Of a stretch of 64,000 nucleotides of DNA, positions 20,101 to 31,301 are shown in pieces. The notes beneath the pieces are model-generated. The model was given only the letters and a program-made list of their open reading frames with translations, did no database searches and was not told the origin of the DNA. Each line of letters opens with the position of its first letter. Position 1 is the stretch's first letter. The position numbers were made by a program, and so were the translations under genes. The stretch comes from Candidatus Peregrinibacteria bacterium (lineage in GTDB: Bacteria; Patescibacteriota; Gracilibacteria; UBA1369; PNNO01), in the NCBI GenBank assembly GCA_016928915.1, contig JAFGJT010000012.1:1-64000 (forward strand), given 5' to 3'.

Positions 20101-20196
20101 CCCCCCCCTATCCCTACCTTCCTTCCTGCTCGGGGTTTTGTTCATTCAATTGAGCATTCCCCTTGAGCACCTCTTACAGACACACCGAAAAATTCT

Positions 20197-20233
20197 AAAG
20201 GCGGAGCGAAGTAATACTTCCTCCGCCTTTTTC
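20197..20233 (+). terminator. rho-independent terminator after gene A
   Basis: AAAGGCGGAG-c-GAAG TAATA CTTC CTCCGCCTTT then TT. Confidence 0.8.
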
Positions 20234-20318
20234 CCATATTTTATTTTGCCGCGCACATCTTTTTTTATGCGCAAAAAAACAACCGTTAATGTAATCGACC
20301 GATTATATTTATCCCCAT

Positions 20319-20696
20319 TTATATTTCTTCTCTTGCCGCGAAATATAGTTCAACCAGCGAAACGCATAAAATCAGCAAAAAGCCAGACCACCAGTTAAGT
20401 ACTCCCAAAATTAAGAAAAAAATGCATCCGAGGGCGATTATGGTTAGTTCAATCCCCTGCCTAAATGCTATATGCAAATGAGATGAAAATATTTCATTCT
20501 TATTTAGCCATAATCTAAAATAGAATCCTATTATGGTAAAAGTACAGCTTAAAGCGAAAAACAAACTTAAAAAGAAAAGCCCCAAAGCAAGTTCCGTTGA
20601 TTCAAAAGGATCAAGTTTGTTTAAAACAATGAACCAGGCAACCCAGCTTACTATTCCCGAAATCCCCACAAATAATAAATATCTGTTATGCGTCAA
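20319..20696 (-). CDS. hypothetical membrane protein
   Basis: 125 aa, several hydrophobic spans. Confidence 0.55.
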   Translation of the reverse strand: MTHNRYLLFVGISGIVSWVAWFIVLNKLDPFESTELALGLFFLSLFFALSCTFTIIGFYFRLWLNKNEIFSSHLHIAFRQGIELTIIALGCIFFLILGVLNWWSGFLLILCVSLVELYFAAREEI

Positions 20697-21643
20697 ACTT
20701 TTTCAGGGTTATGATGGCTTTTTTTTAAGAAAATCGCGGCAAGCACAATTACAAGACCGACCGCTCCCATATATACAGCGTAAACTGTTATTTTTTGCGT
20801 TAATACTCCGAAAACCAAAGAATAAATATTAACTATCTGCTGTTCCTGGCCCGAGGCTATCATTGAAGGAAGATAATTTAAAAGCTGCGCGAAAACCAGA
20901 CCAAAAACTCCGCCCGAAATCAATGCAGCCCCCGAAAAACCCATAACTGTTGTATAGGGCTTGTAAATAATCAGCATTATTAACAGCAGCACTATAAGCA
21001 AAATAAGAGGAAGTATCATTTCGATATACTTAATTATGCTCAGCATATCGGTTAATTTTGCATCGTAGGCGTTTTCACCGGTATCCAGATCCAGTGTAAA
21101 TTCACCGGGAATAACATCGGTGAGATTTCTTTCAATTTCTCTTTTTACCTGCAACTCGAGTTCCATTCGCTGAACCGAGGCGGGAACGCATTCCGGCATC
21201 TGTGCATCCAAAATAACGGCATCTTCGTCTGTACAGTCGGGAATGCCTGCAACTATTTTTATTGCAATCTGACCGGACATTTTTGTAATATTTTCTTTTA
21301 TTGGCAGAAGCGAAATTTTTATGGCATCGGTTTTTCGTTTTTCCCCCAAAGCTTTTAACTGTGAAATAAAATCCTTTGAAATATCTCTTAAATTATCTTT
21401 TGTAAAACTTTCCTCTAAAAATTCCTGAATTTCCTGTTTGTTATAATATTTTGACACCTTCTCATCCTTTGCAATTTCTTCGCTTATATAATCCGATGTG
21501 TAATTGTAAACTTCATCCAGCATCTGCCCCTCATAAAAGCCGGGGTCAAGATAAGTTGTTGAAACCGCTCTTACAAAAAGAGTCGGCAGAGTTAAAAGCG
21601 CGAATATTAAAATCAATAGAATTGCGGTTGATTTACGTATCAT
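20693..21643 (-). CDS. hypothetical membrane protein
   Basis: N-terminal and C-terminal TM spans, 316 aa. Confidence 0.6.
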   Translation of the reverse strand: MIRKSTAILLILIFALLTLPTLFVRAVSTTYLDPGFYEGQMLDEVYNYTSDYISEEIAKDEKVSKYYNKQEIQEFLEESFTKDNLRDISKDFISQLKALGEKRKTDAIKISLLPIKENITKMSGQIAIKIVAGIPDCTDEDAVILDAQMPECVPASVQRMELELQVKREIERNLTDVIPGEFTLDLDTGENAYDAKLTDMLSIIKYIEMILPLILLIVLLLIMLIIYKPYTTVMGFSGAALISGGVFGLVFAQLLNYLPSMIASGQEQQIVNIYSLVFGVLTQKITVYAVYMGAVGLVIVLAAIFLKKSHHNPEKV

Positions 21644-21697
21644 AACTGAAAAAATTAACTTTTAAATTTTTGCCTGATAAGATTACCAAAACAAAAT

Positions 21698-22708
21698 TTA
21701 AAGGTCAATTGATCTTAATGACCGATGCCTTCTGTCAGCACCGTTTAGCGGGATTATTTTCCATCTAATGTCTTTTTCAAGACGACCGGGAATTGTAAAA
21801 CCCGCTGCTTTTTTGTGTCCGCCGCCGCCGAATTTTCCCGCGATTTCTTCAAGATCAACATCTTCATTTCGTGTTCTAAACGAACCTTTTACATTGCCGG
21901 CATCATCTTCGTGCAGAAGAACGGTAAATTTTGTACCCGGAACGCAGTTTATAAAATCAACTGCGCCCGAAAGCTCGTCAATCTGCGCCTCGCATTCATC
22001 AAAATCCTGTTTTGTAATCACAGAAAGCGCAACGCCCTCGCTGTTTACTTTTAAATTTTCAAGCACTCTTCCCCATAATTTTAGTGTTGAAACAGGTGTT
22101 GTTTTAAATAAATTTCTTGAAACATCAACAACCCTTCCTCCGCAGGCTGTCATTTCTCCCGCGATTTTTAATGTTTCAGGTGATGTATTCTGATGCATAA
22201 AACTTCCGGTGTCATTATAAAGTCCGGTAAGAATGGCCGTGGCAATCTGCGGTGTAAAATTATATCCAGCGTATTTAAAAAATCTGTATAAAATAACGGT
22301 TGTTGAAGCCGCATGATGATCAACGATATTGACCGTGCCGAAATTATCGTTTGAAGCGTGATGATCAATGTTTATTACAGGTACTTCACCTTTAAAAATA
22401 TCAGGATAAATTTTATGATAATCCGTCATATACGAAGCCCCGGCATCGCAAACTATCAACAAATCATATTCGTGATAATTAAATTCTTTTATATATTCTT
22501 TTATATCGGTCATATAAGTATACCTGTCGGGAATGTCATCTATACAGGCTTTTTGGACTTCTTTTGATTCTTTCGACAAAGCAAGATGCAGAGCAATGCA
22601 TGTTCCAAGGGTGTCACCGTCCGGTTTTCTATGCGCGATAAGCAGGATTCTTTCAGCTTTATCAATAAGTCTTTTTGCGCGCTGAAATTCGACTTCCATA
22701 TATTCCAA
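21698..22708 (-). CDS. DHH/DHHA1 phosphoesterase (NrnA-like)
   Basis: ILLIAHRKPDGDTLGT, NIDHHASND, GGGGHKKAAGF. Confidence 0.9.
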   Translation of the reverse strand: MEYMEVEFQRAKRLIDKAERILLIAHRKPDGDTLGTCIALHLALSKESKEVQKACIDDIPDRYTYMTDIKEYIKEFNYHEYDLLIVCDAGASYMTDYHKIYPDIFKGEVPVINIDHHASNDNFGTVNIVDHHAASTTVILYRFFKYAGYNFTPQIATAILTGLYNDTGSFMHQNTSPETLKIAGEMTACGGRVVDVSRNLFKTTPVSTLKLWGRVLENLKVNSEGVALSVITKQDFDECEAQIDELSGAVDFINCVPGTKFTVLLHEDDAGNVKGSFRTRNEDVDLEEIAGKFGGGGHKKAAGFTIPGRLEKDIRWKIIPLNGADRRHRSLRSIDL

Positions 22709-22748
22709 TAATTATTTTAAGTCGAAATATTAATACAGATTGAAAGTT

Positions 22749-24065
22749 TTAGCAAGAGTAAGTTTTAATAAGGGTATCAGCGAGAATCGGCTCGGGAACG
22801 TTCTTTTTCCGTTTAATAAATATCTTTTCAAGGATTGTTAATCTGGAAGTAAACGGTTTGGGCCAAGCCCGCAGTTCAACTGTAATGTTTTCAGGCTGTT
22901 CATAAACTTCAACATAACTTAATAAATAAAAGGGATAAAATATCGGGGGAAACCTGAAATATGCGGGTACACGTTTTGTAAGCTGTTTCCAGCTGCCGGT
23001 ATCCGCTAAAAACATATTATCTTCTTTATGTAAAACCGCGCAGTGCGTATGGCCCGTGATATATAGGTCGGCTTTTGTATTAAAAGGGTTTAAACCGTTT
23101 ATTACATCTCGAGCCTTTTCTTTATAGGATCTTTGTTTTGAAAGCAAAATATCGCTTAAACTCTGGACTCCGTATCCTCTTAACCTTTTATTAAAGTCTT
23201 TACGCAGCAAAGAAGCAAAAAGCAGCAAAATCACAACAACCATGTCAAAATAAAGAATAAAAATAATTCCTTTCATTATTAGATTGGTGTCAAGAAAATT
23301 TATTACAGGCATCAGGAATCTTGGCTGATAGAAATCGGTCACAATATCAAAAATAAAGTATGGTATGGCAAGACTGAAAAGTATCAACATCGGAACAAGT
23401 ATTGATTTAAGAATCGGTCCTATCTCATTATAAAAATATTTGCTTAAAAGCCAGTAAGGTATAAGGTCAGTGTCAACATTGTCAACTTCATGCATCCAGT
23501 GGGGCTTTTTTTTCTTTGTACCGAGCCTCATAAGCCTATAAACGAACTGTGTTGTAACATGATATGAAAGTGAACTTTCGGTCGGCAGATAAAAATCGGT
23601 AAACGACGAAGCAGGTTCCACCTGATTGCCGTGTTCGCCGATAATTATGAACTTTTTGTTTTTTTTGGACAATTCGCGCTTAAAAAACTGATTGGGATCA
23701 ACATTTATATTGTACTTTTTAAGGTCATCCTGAAGTTTTTTGTTGTACACAAGTTCATGGTCATGGTTTCCGGGAATAACAGTTATTTTATTTTTATTGC
23801 CGAATTCTTTTAATTTATCAAAAAGATTTTGATGCATTGCAATAATATAGTTTATTTTTTCATCTTTTTGGTCATAACATTTCCAAAGGTCAAAAAAATC
23901 ACCGTTTATTATTAATTCAAGGTCAAATTGGAAACTTGTATTAAGAAGATGGTCGACAAAAGCTCCAAATTCGGCGCCGCACTGAAAATCTTCAATATCC
24001 GGTTCTCCTCCTATATGGAGGTCGCTTATTAATATAAGCTTTTTTGGCATATAAACAATTAACAA
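22749..24065 (-). CDS. calcineurin-like metallophosphoesterase with internal TM insertion
   Basis: LISDLHIGG, INGDFFDLW, IPGNHDHE, ITGHTHCAV; two hydrophobic spans between the third and fourth motifs. Confidence 0.8.
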   Translation of the reverse strand: MLIVYMPKKLILISDLHIGGEPDIEDFQCGAEFGAFVDHLLNTSFQFDLELIINGDFFDLWKCYDQKDEKINYIIAMHQNLFDKLKEFGNKNKITVIPGNHDHELVYNKKLQDDLKKYNINVDPNQFFKRELSKKNKKFIIIGEHGNQVEPASSFTDFYLPTESSLSYHVTTQFVYRLMRLGTKKKKPHWMHEVDNVDTDLIPYWLLSKYFYNEIGPILKSILVPMLILFSLAIPYFIFDIVTDFYQPRFLMPVINFLDTNLIMKGIIFILYFDMVVVILLLFASLLRKDFNKRLRGYGVQSLSDILLSKQRSYKEKARDVINGLNPFNTKADLYITGHTHCAVLHKEDNMFLADTGSWKQLTKRVPAYFRFPPIFYPFYLLSYVEVYEQPENITVELRAWPKPFTSRLTILEKIFIKRKKNVPEPILADTLIKTYSC

Positions 24066-24077
24066 TTTTTATCATAT

Positions 24078-24185
24078 CGCGGCCCTTTAAAATGCTTACG
24101 GCCGCTTGTACCCCGAAGACGGGATTTGTTTATTCATATCCGCCCCTTTAAAGCCAGGGGGCGGATGTACCCCGCCAAGGCGGGG
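24078..24185. repeat. tandem pair of double-hairpin elements
   Basis: GCGGCC ctttaaaatgctta GGCCGC ttgtac CCCG aaga CGGG, then CCGCCCC tttaaagccag GGGGCGG atgta CCCCGCC aa GGCGGGG. Confidence 0.65.
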
Positions 24186-24189
24186 TATA

Positions 24190-24266
24190 TGGTACGCCCG
24201 GCAGGATTCGAACCTGCGACCTTCACCTTAGAAGGGTGTTGCTCTATCCAGCTGAGCTACGGGCGC
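24190..24266 (-). tRNA. tRNA-Arg (anticodon UCU)
   Basis: Reverse complement GCGCCCGTAGCTCAGCTGGATAGAGCAACACCCTTCTAAGGTGAAGGTCGCAGGTTCGAATCCTGCCGGGCGTACCA. Confidence 0.95.
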
Positions 24267-24309
24267 ATATTATTACATTTGACAATTGACAAAAAAAACT
24301 GCAAAAAGT

Positions 24310-25011
24310 TTATACTACAATTCCAAAAAGGACAATAAAAAATGCGATACTGTTATTAAGTATATGGAATACGATTCCGGGCCAGACAGAACGTGTTTTG
24401 ATAAATAAAACATTTAAAACAACCGACAATATTAATAATGGCATAATTGACTGAAATTCGAAATGAACGGAAGCGAAAATTAGAGCGGTTAACGCGATAC
24501 CCCACGCAGGCCCCAAAATTTTTGCCAAAGTCTGAAGCACGAATCCTCTAAAAAAGATTTCTTCGGTTAAAGGCGCAATAACAAGCGCTATGAGAAATGC
24601 AATTGCAATGCCCAGAGTATCTCTTCCGAAAATTTCAAAAATTGATTTTTGTGGTTCAAAGCCAAGAGAACCGATTCCGAGACTGTAAAAAGTCATAATC
24701 AAAAGAACTCCCGTTCCTATATAAACCACATAAGAAAAAAGCACCCATAGCACTGTTTTTTTTAGACCTATTGATTTAAATCCAAAATCTTTTAATTTCG
24801 CACCTTTTTTGTAAACCGCAAAATAATATAAAGGCAGAATCATACCGGCAACCTGCAGTATATATATAATAAATTTATACAGAACATGCGCATCATAAGG
24901 CAGATCACAAAATTTTATTATAATGTAAAGAAAAAATTCTATTGTAAAAACACTTACAAAAACATTAAACACATCAGATAATGTCCATTTGAATTTTTCT
25001 TGTTCTAACAT
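24310..25011 (-). CDS. CPBP-family intramembrane metalloprotease
   Basis: APLTEEIFFRGFVLQTL and multiple TM spans. Confidence 0.88.
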   Translation of the reverse strand: MLEQEKFKWTLSDVFNVFVSVFTIEFFLYIIIKFCDLPYDAHVLYKFIIYILQVAGMILPLYYFAVYKKGAKLKDFGFKSIGLKKTVLWVLFSYVVYIGTGVLLIMTFYSLGIGSLGFEPQKSIFEIFGRDTLGIAIAFLIALVIAPLTEEIFFRGFVLQTLAKILGPAWGIALTALIFASVHFEFQSIMPLLILSVVLNVLFIKTRSVWPGIVFHILNNSIAFFIVLFGIVV

Positions 25012-25131
25012 TGTTATTTTTGTTTATTTGAATTATATTTAGGTTGTAAAAGGCATATCGCTCCGCTTACTTGACTTTTTAGGAATTTTTAGTATAGTAA
25101 TGCCTATATTATTTATCAACAATAATTATAC

Positions 25132-25671
25132 ATGAAACTTCAAAAAGACGAAGAAATTGTTAAAATCATTCATCATCATCCATTTCCTTTTATAGTTCAA
25201 ATGTTTAAAACAGTCGGAGCGAGTCTTCCGTTTTTCTTTCTTATTTATCTTGTGTCGAATTCTATACCTTATTTTTACCTGGTTGTTGCCAATGTAACAG
25301 TTATTGCAATCTTTACAATCGTTATAATTTATCTGGCGCTTATTTACTGGCTTGATAAACTTGTAATCACAAATCAAAGGGTGGTTCATATCGACTGGGA
25401 GCTTTTAACAATAAAAAAAGAATATTCAGGGCTGCTTCATGATATTCAGGAGGTGAGTTCGCAGGAGCACGGCATTCTGTCAATATTATATCTTTTTGAC
25501 TACGGAACAATTAAAATAGAAACAGCATCATCAAAAACAACTATTTTGTTTACCGAAGCTCCGGATCCCGATGGAGCAAAAGCGTTTTTAATGGGACATA
25601 TCCAGAACTGCAGACCCGAAAGTTACCAAAACGCATCAGACTCCGCAGCCTCTCTTGCAAACGAAGCGTAA
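25132..25671 (+). CDS. membrane protein with bacterial PH-like domain
   Basis: Two TM spans then DKLVITNQRVVHIDW. Confidence 0.65.
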   Translation: MKLQKDEEIVKIIHHHPFPFIVQMFKTVGASLPFFFLIYLVSNSIPYFYLVVANVTVIAIFTIVIIYLALIYWLDKLVITNQRVVHIDWELLTIKKEYSGLLHDIQEVSSQEHGILSILYLFDYGTIKIETASSKTTILFTEAPDPDGAKAFLMGHIQNCRPESYQNASDSAASLANEA

Positions 25672-25687
25672 TAATAAATAAACATTT

Positions 25688-26728
25688 ATGATTGAGGAAG
25701 GAATTGTTAATAATAAAAGGGTTATCGACCCTTCGGAGAAATCACCAGTTAAAAGAACACAAGAAATTTCTTTAAGGCCTCGCACTTTAAATGATTATAT
25801 CGGGCAGAACGAAATCAAAAAAAATCTTTTAATCGCCATTGCAGCCGCAAAAAAGAGAAAAGAGCCTCTTGAACATATTCTGGTGCACGGACCGGCAGGC
25901 CTTGGAAAAACCACACTGTCTCACATTATAAGCAATGAAATGGGCGTTAATATAAAAATGACTTCCGGACCCGCACTCGAAAAGCAGGGTGATCTGGCTT
26001 CAATTTTAACCAATTTAAAAGAATTCGACGTTTTGTTTATCGATGAAATCCACAGGTTAAGACCCGCGATTGAGGAGGTTTTATATACAGCAATGGAAGA
26101 TTTTGGAATTGATATAATTATCGGGCAGGGTCCTTCGGCAAGGTCTGTAAGACTATCAATCCCCCGCTTTACCCTGATTGGAGCAACAACAAAAATGAGT
26201 ATGCTTTCTTCGCCGCTCCGGGATCGTTTCGGTAATGTATTCAAACTGAATTTTTATTCTGACGAAGATATTCTGGCTATTGTTAAGCGCACCTCAAGAA
26301 TACTGAATTTTGAAATTGATGAAGATGCCGCCGCAAAAATCGCCAAATCATCCAGACAGACCCCTCGCATAGCAAACAGACTTCTTAAACGCATACGCGA
26401 TTTTGCCGAAGTTAATAATCAAAAAAAAATTACATTAAACAATGCGAAAGAAGGTCTTGCGTCATTGGGTATTGATGAACTTGGCCTTGATCAGCAGGAC
26501 AGGGATCTTTTAAAAATTTTAATTGAGAAATTCAACGGCGGCCCCGTGGGTATAAGTGCAATAGCCGCGGCAGCCAGCGAAGAGCAGGCAACTATAGAAG
26601 AAGTATATGAACCTTTTTTAATAAAACTGGGTTTTGTTGAAAGGACGCAAAGGGGCAGGACAGCAAGGAAACCGGCATACCAACATCTGGGACTTGAATA
26701 TAATCCTGTTGATTTTTCCATAAAGTGA
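25688..26728 (+). CDS. ruvB: Holliday junction helicase RuvB
   Basis: [43 protein letters not shown]. Confidence 0.97.
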   Translation: MIEEGIVNNKRVIDPSEKSPVKRTQEISLRPRTLNDYIGQNEIKKNLLIAIAAAKKRKEPLEHILVHGPAGLGKTTLSHIISNEMGVNIKMTSGPALEKQGDLASILTNLKEFDVLFIDEIHRLRPAIEEVLYTAMEDFGIDIIIGQGPSARSVRLSIPRFTLIGATTKMSMLSSPLRDRFGNVFKLNFYSDEDILAIVKRTSRILNFEIDEDAAAKIAKSSRQTPRIANRLLKRIRDFAEVNNQKKITLNNAKEGLASLGIDELGLDQQDRDLLKILIEKFNGGPVGISAIAAAASEEQATIEEVYEPFLIKLGFVERTQRGRTARKPAYQHLGLEYNPVDFSIK

Positions 26729-26774
26729 TATAATTTTGGCTGATTAAATTTTTAAATCATTAATTTATTTTGAC

Positions 26775-28400
26775 ATGAAAAAAATTTCAGCTCTTATTAT
26801 CGGAGGTTTATTAATCAGCGCGTTGTTTTTTGTTGCAGGCTGCTCAGGCGGAGAAGATGCAGCTGAAACGCAAACCCAGCAAACCGTGCAGGAAAAACAT
26901 ATCGGAATATTAAAATCACTGGGAGGGATGTCCATAGGCGAAGGAACACATTTTCTTGAAACGGAGCTAAGCGGCACAATACGACTAAAAAGCCAAAATA
27001 TTAATCTTGATTCGGAAAAATATTTAAATAAAAAAGTTGAAGTAAGAGGAGTTATAACAAAAGCCACTGACGGCAAGGATTTGATGGATGTAAAAAGCAT
27101 TGATCTGGCTGAAGAAATTATTAAAGAAAAACCGTCCACGCCCGGAACCGCCAGCGAATATCAAAATGCAAACTTGGGTTTTAAACTTACCTATCTTGAT
27201 AACTGGACAACAAAAGAAGAAACAAACACAGTTACGTTTTCAGCTCCAAAACCTGCATCCCAAGAGGAGCAGCCTGCAGCACTTGAAACCGATATGGTTG
27301 TTGTTACAAGGTATTCAAATCCATCAAGAGATACAGTTGAAAAATTTTTAAATTTGCCTACAGACCCGCTTTTAATAGTTAATTCTGGTTATATACAAAC
27401 CAAAGTCGGTCCCGACCAGCTTGAAGGTCTAAAAAAGCAAAGCGCTGACCAGAATGAAATTGATGTGTATCTTTCAAGAAATGAATATATTTATAAAATT
27501 TCTTTTAAAGGTTCCGCATCAATTGATCTTATAAACAACAGGAATACATATTTCAGCATAATTGCGACTTTTCAGTTTATAGGTTTTGCTCCGGCCGATG
27601 CCCCGGTCGATGCCCCGGCTGCCGCAACATTACCGGAACAGAAAACTGAACCCCCTGTTGTTAATGATTCTCCCTCGATCACCCAAACTGCTTCTGACAC
27701 ACCGATCGTTACAACAGATTCCTCATACGGAGTTGTTTCTCAGTACATAGCACAAAGCATAAACAATATTGCTCCCGAAGCCGCATCTTCGGGTTCATGG
27801 AGCGCTTATTCATTTGAATTCGCCAAACCAAATTATGTTTATGTGGTTTATGGCAGCGGAACAGAAAAAAGGCGTGTTCTTTTAACATATAATCAACAGG
27901 CCACCCAACTTGAAACCTCGGTTGTCGGTTATTTCAAACCCGGAGAAACCACTTCCTGGACCAGGGTAAGCGGAGAGAATCCGGTTGAAAGCGCTGAAAA
28001 AACCGTTATTACCCTGAGCAGTTCCGGCACACAGCAGGAAGCTGTTGTTAAAGAAGGTTACAGATATTTTGAAAGCTCCCTGTATAAATTTCAGGCCCAG
28101 TATCCATCAAGCTGGTATTATTCTGGCTCCGGCGGATTAGGCGATACTCTTCATCATTATGGCTTTTCCAACCAGCCCGTTGAAGACGGTAATGAACTTG
28201 TTAGTATTGATATAGTTACAGGAAGCGTTCCTTCCGGCTCCACACTGTCTCTCGGTTCGAACCAAGGTGTTAAGGTTGTTACAGACGGGCAAACCGCTGT
28301 TTATATACAAGCTGAAAACGGAAAAATTTATAAAATCCACGGTCCAACTGCCAATGATGCCTATATAATGGACATTGCGGCAAGCATACAACTCAAATAA
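26775..28400 (+). CDS. putative lipoprotein, hypothetical
   Basis: Lipobox FVAGCSGG; PsbP-like YENANLGFKLTYLDNW pattern. Confidence 0.65.
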   Translation: MKKISALIIGGLLISALFFVAGCSGGEDAAETQTQQTVQEKHIGILKSLGGMSIGEGTHFLETELSGTIRLKSQNINLDSEKYLNKKVEVRGVITKATDGKDLMDVKSIDLAEEIIKEKPSTPGTASEYQNANLGFKLTYLDNWTTKEETNTVTFSAPKPASQEEQPAALETDMVVVTRYSNPSRDTVEKFLNLPTDPLLIVNSGYIQTKVGPDQLEGLKKQSADQNEIDVYLSRNEYIYKISFKGSASIDLINNRNTYFSIIATFQFIGFAPADAPVDAPAAATLPEQKTEPPVVNDSPSITQTASDTPIVTTDSSYGVVSQYIAQSINNIAPEAASSGSWSAYSFEFAKPNYVYVVYGSGTEKRRVLLTYNQQATQLETSVVGYFKPGETTSWTRVSGENPVESAEKTVITLSSSGTQQEAVVKEGYRYFESSLYKFQAQYPSSWYYSGSGGLGDTLHHYGFSNQPVEDGNELVSIDIVTGSVPSGSTLSLGSNQGVKVVTDGQTAVYIQAENGKIYKIHGPTANDAYIMDIAASIQLK

Positions 28401-28424
28401 TAATTTACAATTGACAATCATTCG

Positions 28425-28451
28425 TTAGCACTCTAAAATACAGAGTGCTAA
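28425..28451 (+). promoter_or_regulatory. CIRCE element (HrcA operator)
   Basis: TTAGCACTC-N9-GAGTGCTAA, perfect consensus, upstream of clpC-like gene. Confidence 0.97.
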
Positions 28452-28569
28452 TTTGATCAAATATTTTATACACAACATTTCATTCGGCGAGTAAAGCGAA
28501 AATGAAAAGTATAAATTAATATTTTGGCTAAATTATGCTAATATTTAAAGAAATAACAAATAAATATAT

Positions 28570-31149
28570 ATGAACACACAGGATAAATTTTCAAAATTCA
28601 CAAAAGAGGCTAAACAGGCCTTGATCATAGCTCAGGAAAAAGCAAAAAACGCCAGCCTGGATTACGTTGGCACCGAACACATATTGCTCGGCATATTAAC
28701 ACAGTCAAGTTCATTGGGAGCGAATATTCTTTTTAGCTTCGGAGTTTCTGAAGATAATGTGAACATGGTTTTAAAAACCGTAGGAAGACTTTCAACGCAA
28801 AAGCATGAGCTAAAACCCAATAAACAAACCGGTCTTTCGGGCTTTGCAAAACAGGTAATTGAAGAAGCTTTAAAAACAGGCGAAAAATACAATCATTCAT
28901 ACATCGGAACCGAGCATCTTTTATATGCTCTGGTTTCTCAGGAAAATACGGCTGCAACCGTAATTTTGGAAAACATGAAAATCAATCCCTCCGATTTAAA
29001 AGACCAGATTGTTCAGACATTTGAAAAAGGTCAGCAGCAGGTTAAGATGCCTGGTGTAAACCCGCAGCAGATGCATACCATGAACCCGATTGAATTCTTT
29101 TTGTCGGGGCTGCAGGGTGTTCTTGTGGGAAATCTTGAAAAAGAACAATATAAAGACGCATACAAACATAAAAAGGAGGAAAAAAAGACCAAAACGCCGG
29201 CTCTTGATTATTTTACGCAGGATCTGATTCAGGAAGCTCATGAGGGCAAACTTGAACCTGTGATCGGCAGGCAAAAAGAAATTGAAAGAGTTGTCAGTAT
29301 TTTATGCAGAAAAACAAAGAATAATCCTGTTGTTATAGGCGAGCCCGGTGTTGGTAAAACTGCCATTGTTGAGGGGCTTGCTCAGGCCATAGCAAATGAA
29401 AAAGTGCCTGAAGCGCTTCTTAATAAAAAAATCCTGTCACTTTCCATGACTTCCGTTATTGCCGGAACAAAATACCGCGGTGAATTCGAGGAGCGTGTAA
29501 AACAAATTCTGGATGAATTGAAAACCGTTAAAAATGCAATTTTGTTTATTGATGAACTTCATACTGTTGTTGGCGCAGGATCGGCCGAAGGCAGTCTTGA
29601 TGCGGCTAATATTTTAAAACCCGCCTTATCAAGAGGTTCAGTGCAGATAATAGGAGCAACCACCACTAATGAATACAGAAAACAGATTGAAAACGATGCC
29701 GCATTGGAAAGGCGTTTTCAGCCGGTAATAGTTGACGAGCCCTCTATAGATGAAACACGCGCAATGGTAGAAGGTCTGCGAAAATCTTTTGAAGAACACC
29801 ATAATCTTCAGATTACCGATGATGCCACCGAAGCAGCCATTGTAATGTCAAAAAGATATATTAACGACAGGTTCCTGCCTGACAAAGCAATTGACCTGCT
29901 TGACGAAGCGGCCTCTTTGAAACGTGTAAATATTAAGGGGGATCCGGATTCCACAAAAAAATTCCAGAAAGAACTAAATAAAATTATCAAGCAAAAAGAA
30001 GAAGCTGTATCAAAACAGAATTATGAACTTGCGGCTGAGCTTAGGAACACTGAACTTGATCTTTTAAAAAAGATCGAAGAAGCAAGAACTGTTAAACTTC
30101 CACGAGAAAAAAGGCAAAAGGTTTCGGAAGACGATATTGCCAAAGTGGTTTCGAATATGACGGGTGTTCCCGTTACAAGACTTGTAAAAAGCGATATGGA
30201 CAGGCTCATGAATCTTGAAAAACGGCTTAAGAAAAGAATAATCGGACAGGATGAAGCTGTTGAAACGGTTTGCAAAGCAATAAGAAGGTCGCGAGCTGGA
30301 TTTGCAGATGTTAACAGACCAATCGGTTCATTTATATTTATGGGTCCAACCGGAGTTGGTAAAACCGAACTCGTGAGAGCTCTTGCCGATGAAGTTTATA
30401 ACGACAAAAACGCTCTTGTTAAAATCGACATGAGTGAGTTTATGGAAAAACATACAACCTCAAGGTTAATAGGAACCACCGCAGGTTATGTGGGGTATGA
30501 TGATGGCGGCCAGCTTACGGAAACAATCCGCAGAAAACCATATTCAATCGTTCTTTTTGATGAAATTGAAAAAGCCCATCCGGAGGTGTTTAATTTACTG
30601 CTTCAGATTTTGGAGGATGGAGTATTAACTGATTCAAAAGGCAGAAAAGTAGATTTTAAAAATACCATTGTTATTCTTACTTCAAATATCGGAGCTGATA
30701 AATTGACCAAAAAGGCGGCTCCCATAGGCTTTGATTTAAAGGAAAACGAGCTGAAGGCCGCGGAAAAAGATTATCAGCGAACCAAAACCGAAATTTTAAA
30801 TGAACTTAAAGAAAACTTTAAACCGGAATTTTTAAACAGAATTGATAAAGTTATAGTATTCAGGGCTCTTACAAATGACAATATTAAGGAAATTGTAAAA
30901 CTTCATATCGAAATGCTTGAAAAACGTCTTGAATCGAAAAAACTCAAACTGCATCTCTCCCCGACCGCACTTGAATTTTTAGCTAAAGAAAGCTACGATC
31001 CGCATTACGGCGCAAGACCCGTAAGACGCAAAATTCAAGATTTAATCGAGGATCCTCTTACGCAAAAGTTTCTTGAGGGAGATTTTAAGGATGGAGATTC
31101 AATCAAAATCAACAAGAAGAAAACTGGTATTGACCTTGAACTTGCATAA
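28570..31149 (+). CDS. clpC: ClpC/ClpB-type AAA+ chaperone ATPase
   Basis: N-domain repeats, [40 protein letters not shown]. Confidence 0.93.
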   Translation: MNTQDKFSKFTKEAKQALIIAQEKAKNASLDYVGTEHILLGILTQSSSLGANILFSFGVSEDNVNMVLKTVGRLSTQKHELKPNKQTGLSGFAKQVIEEALKTGEKYNHSYIGTEHLLYALVSQENTAATVILENMKINPSDLKDQIVQTFEKGQQQVKMPGVNPQQMHTMNPIEFFLSGLQGVLVGNLEKEQYKDAYKHKKEEKKTKTPALDYFTQDLIQEAHEGKLEPVIGRQKEIERVVSILCRKTKNNPVVIGEPGVGKTAIVEGLAQAIANEKVPEALLNKKILSLSMTSVIAGTKYRGEFEERVKQILDELKTVKNAILFIDELHTVVGAGSAEGSLDAANILKPALSRGSVQIIGATTTNEYRKQIENDAALERRFQPVIVDEPSIDETRAMVEGLRKSFEEHHNLQITDDATEAAIVMSKRYINDRFLPDKAIDLLDEAASLKRVNIKGDPDSTKKFQKELNKIIKQKEEAVSKQNYELAAELRNTELDLLKKIEEARTVKLPREKRQKVSEDDIAKVVSNMTGVPVTRLVKSDMDRLMNLEKRLKKRIIGQDEAVETVCKAIRRSRAGFADVNRPIGSFIFMGPTGVGKTELVRALADEVYNDKNALVKIDMSEFMEKHTTSRLIGTTAGYVGYDDGGQLTETIRRKPYSIVLFDEIEKAHPEVFNLLLQILEDGVLTDSKGRKVDFKNTIVILTSNIGADKLTKKAAPIGFDLKENELKAAEKDYQRTKTEILNELKENFKPEFLNRIDKVIVFRALTNDNIKEIVKLHIEMLEKRLESKKLKLHLSPTALEFLAKESYDPHYGARPVRRKIQDLIEDPLTQKFLEGDFKDGDSIKINKKKTGIDLELA

Positions 31150-31301
31150 TTGGGCCAATAATTTAATATTGTCAAAAATAATTATTGCTTGTATTATAGT
31201 CACGCTCTTTTTGCTTAATACTTATTTAAACGGTACAAGGGCCGTTGCAAGCTGAAAAGAGCCATTAGTAAATATTAAAAGGCCCTTCTACCAACAGTTT
31301 T

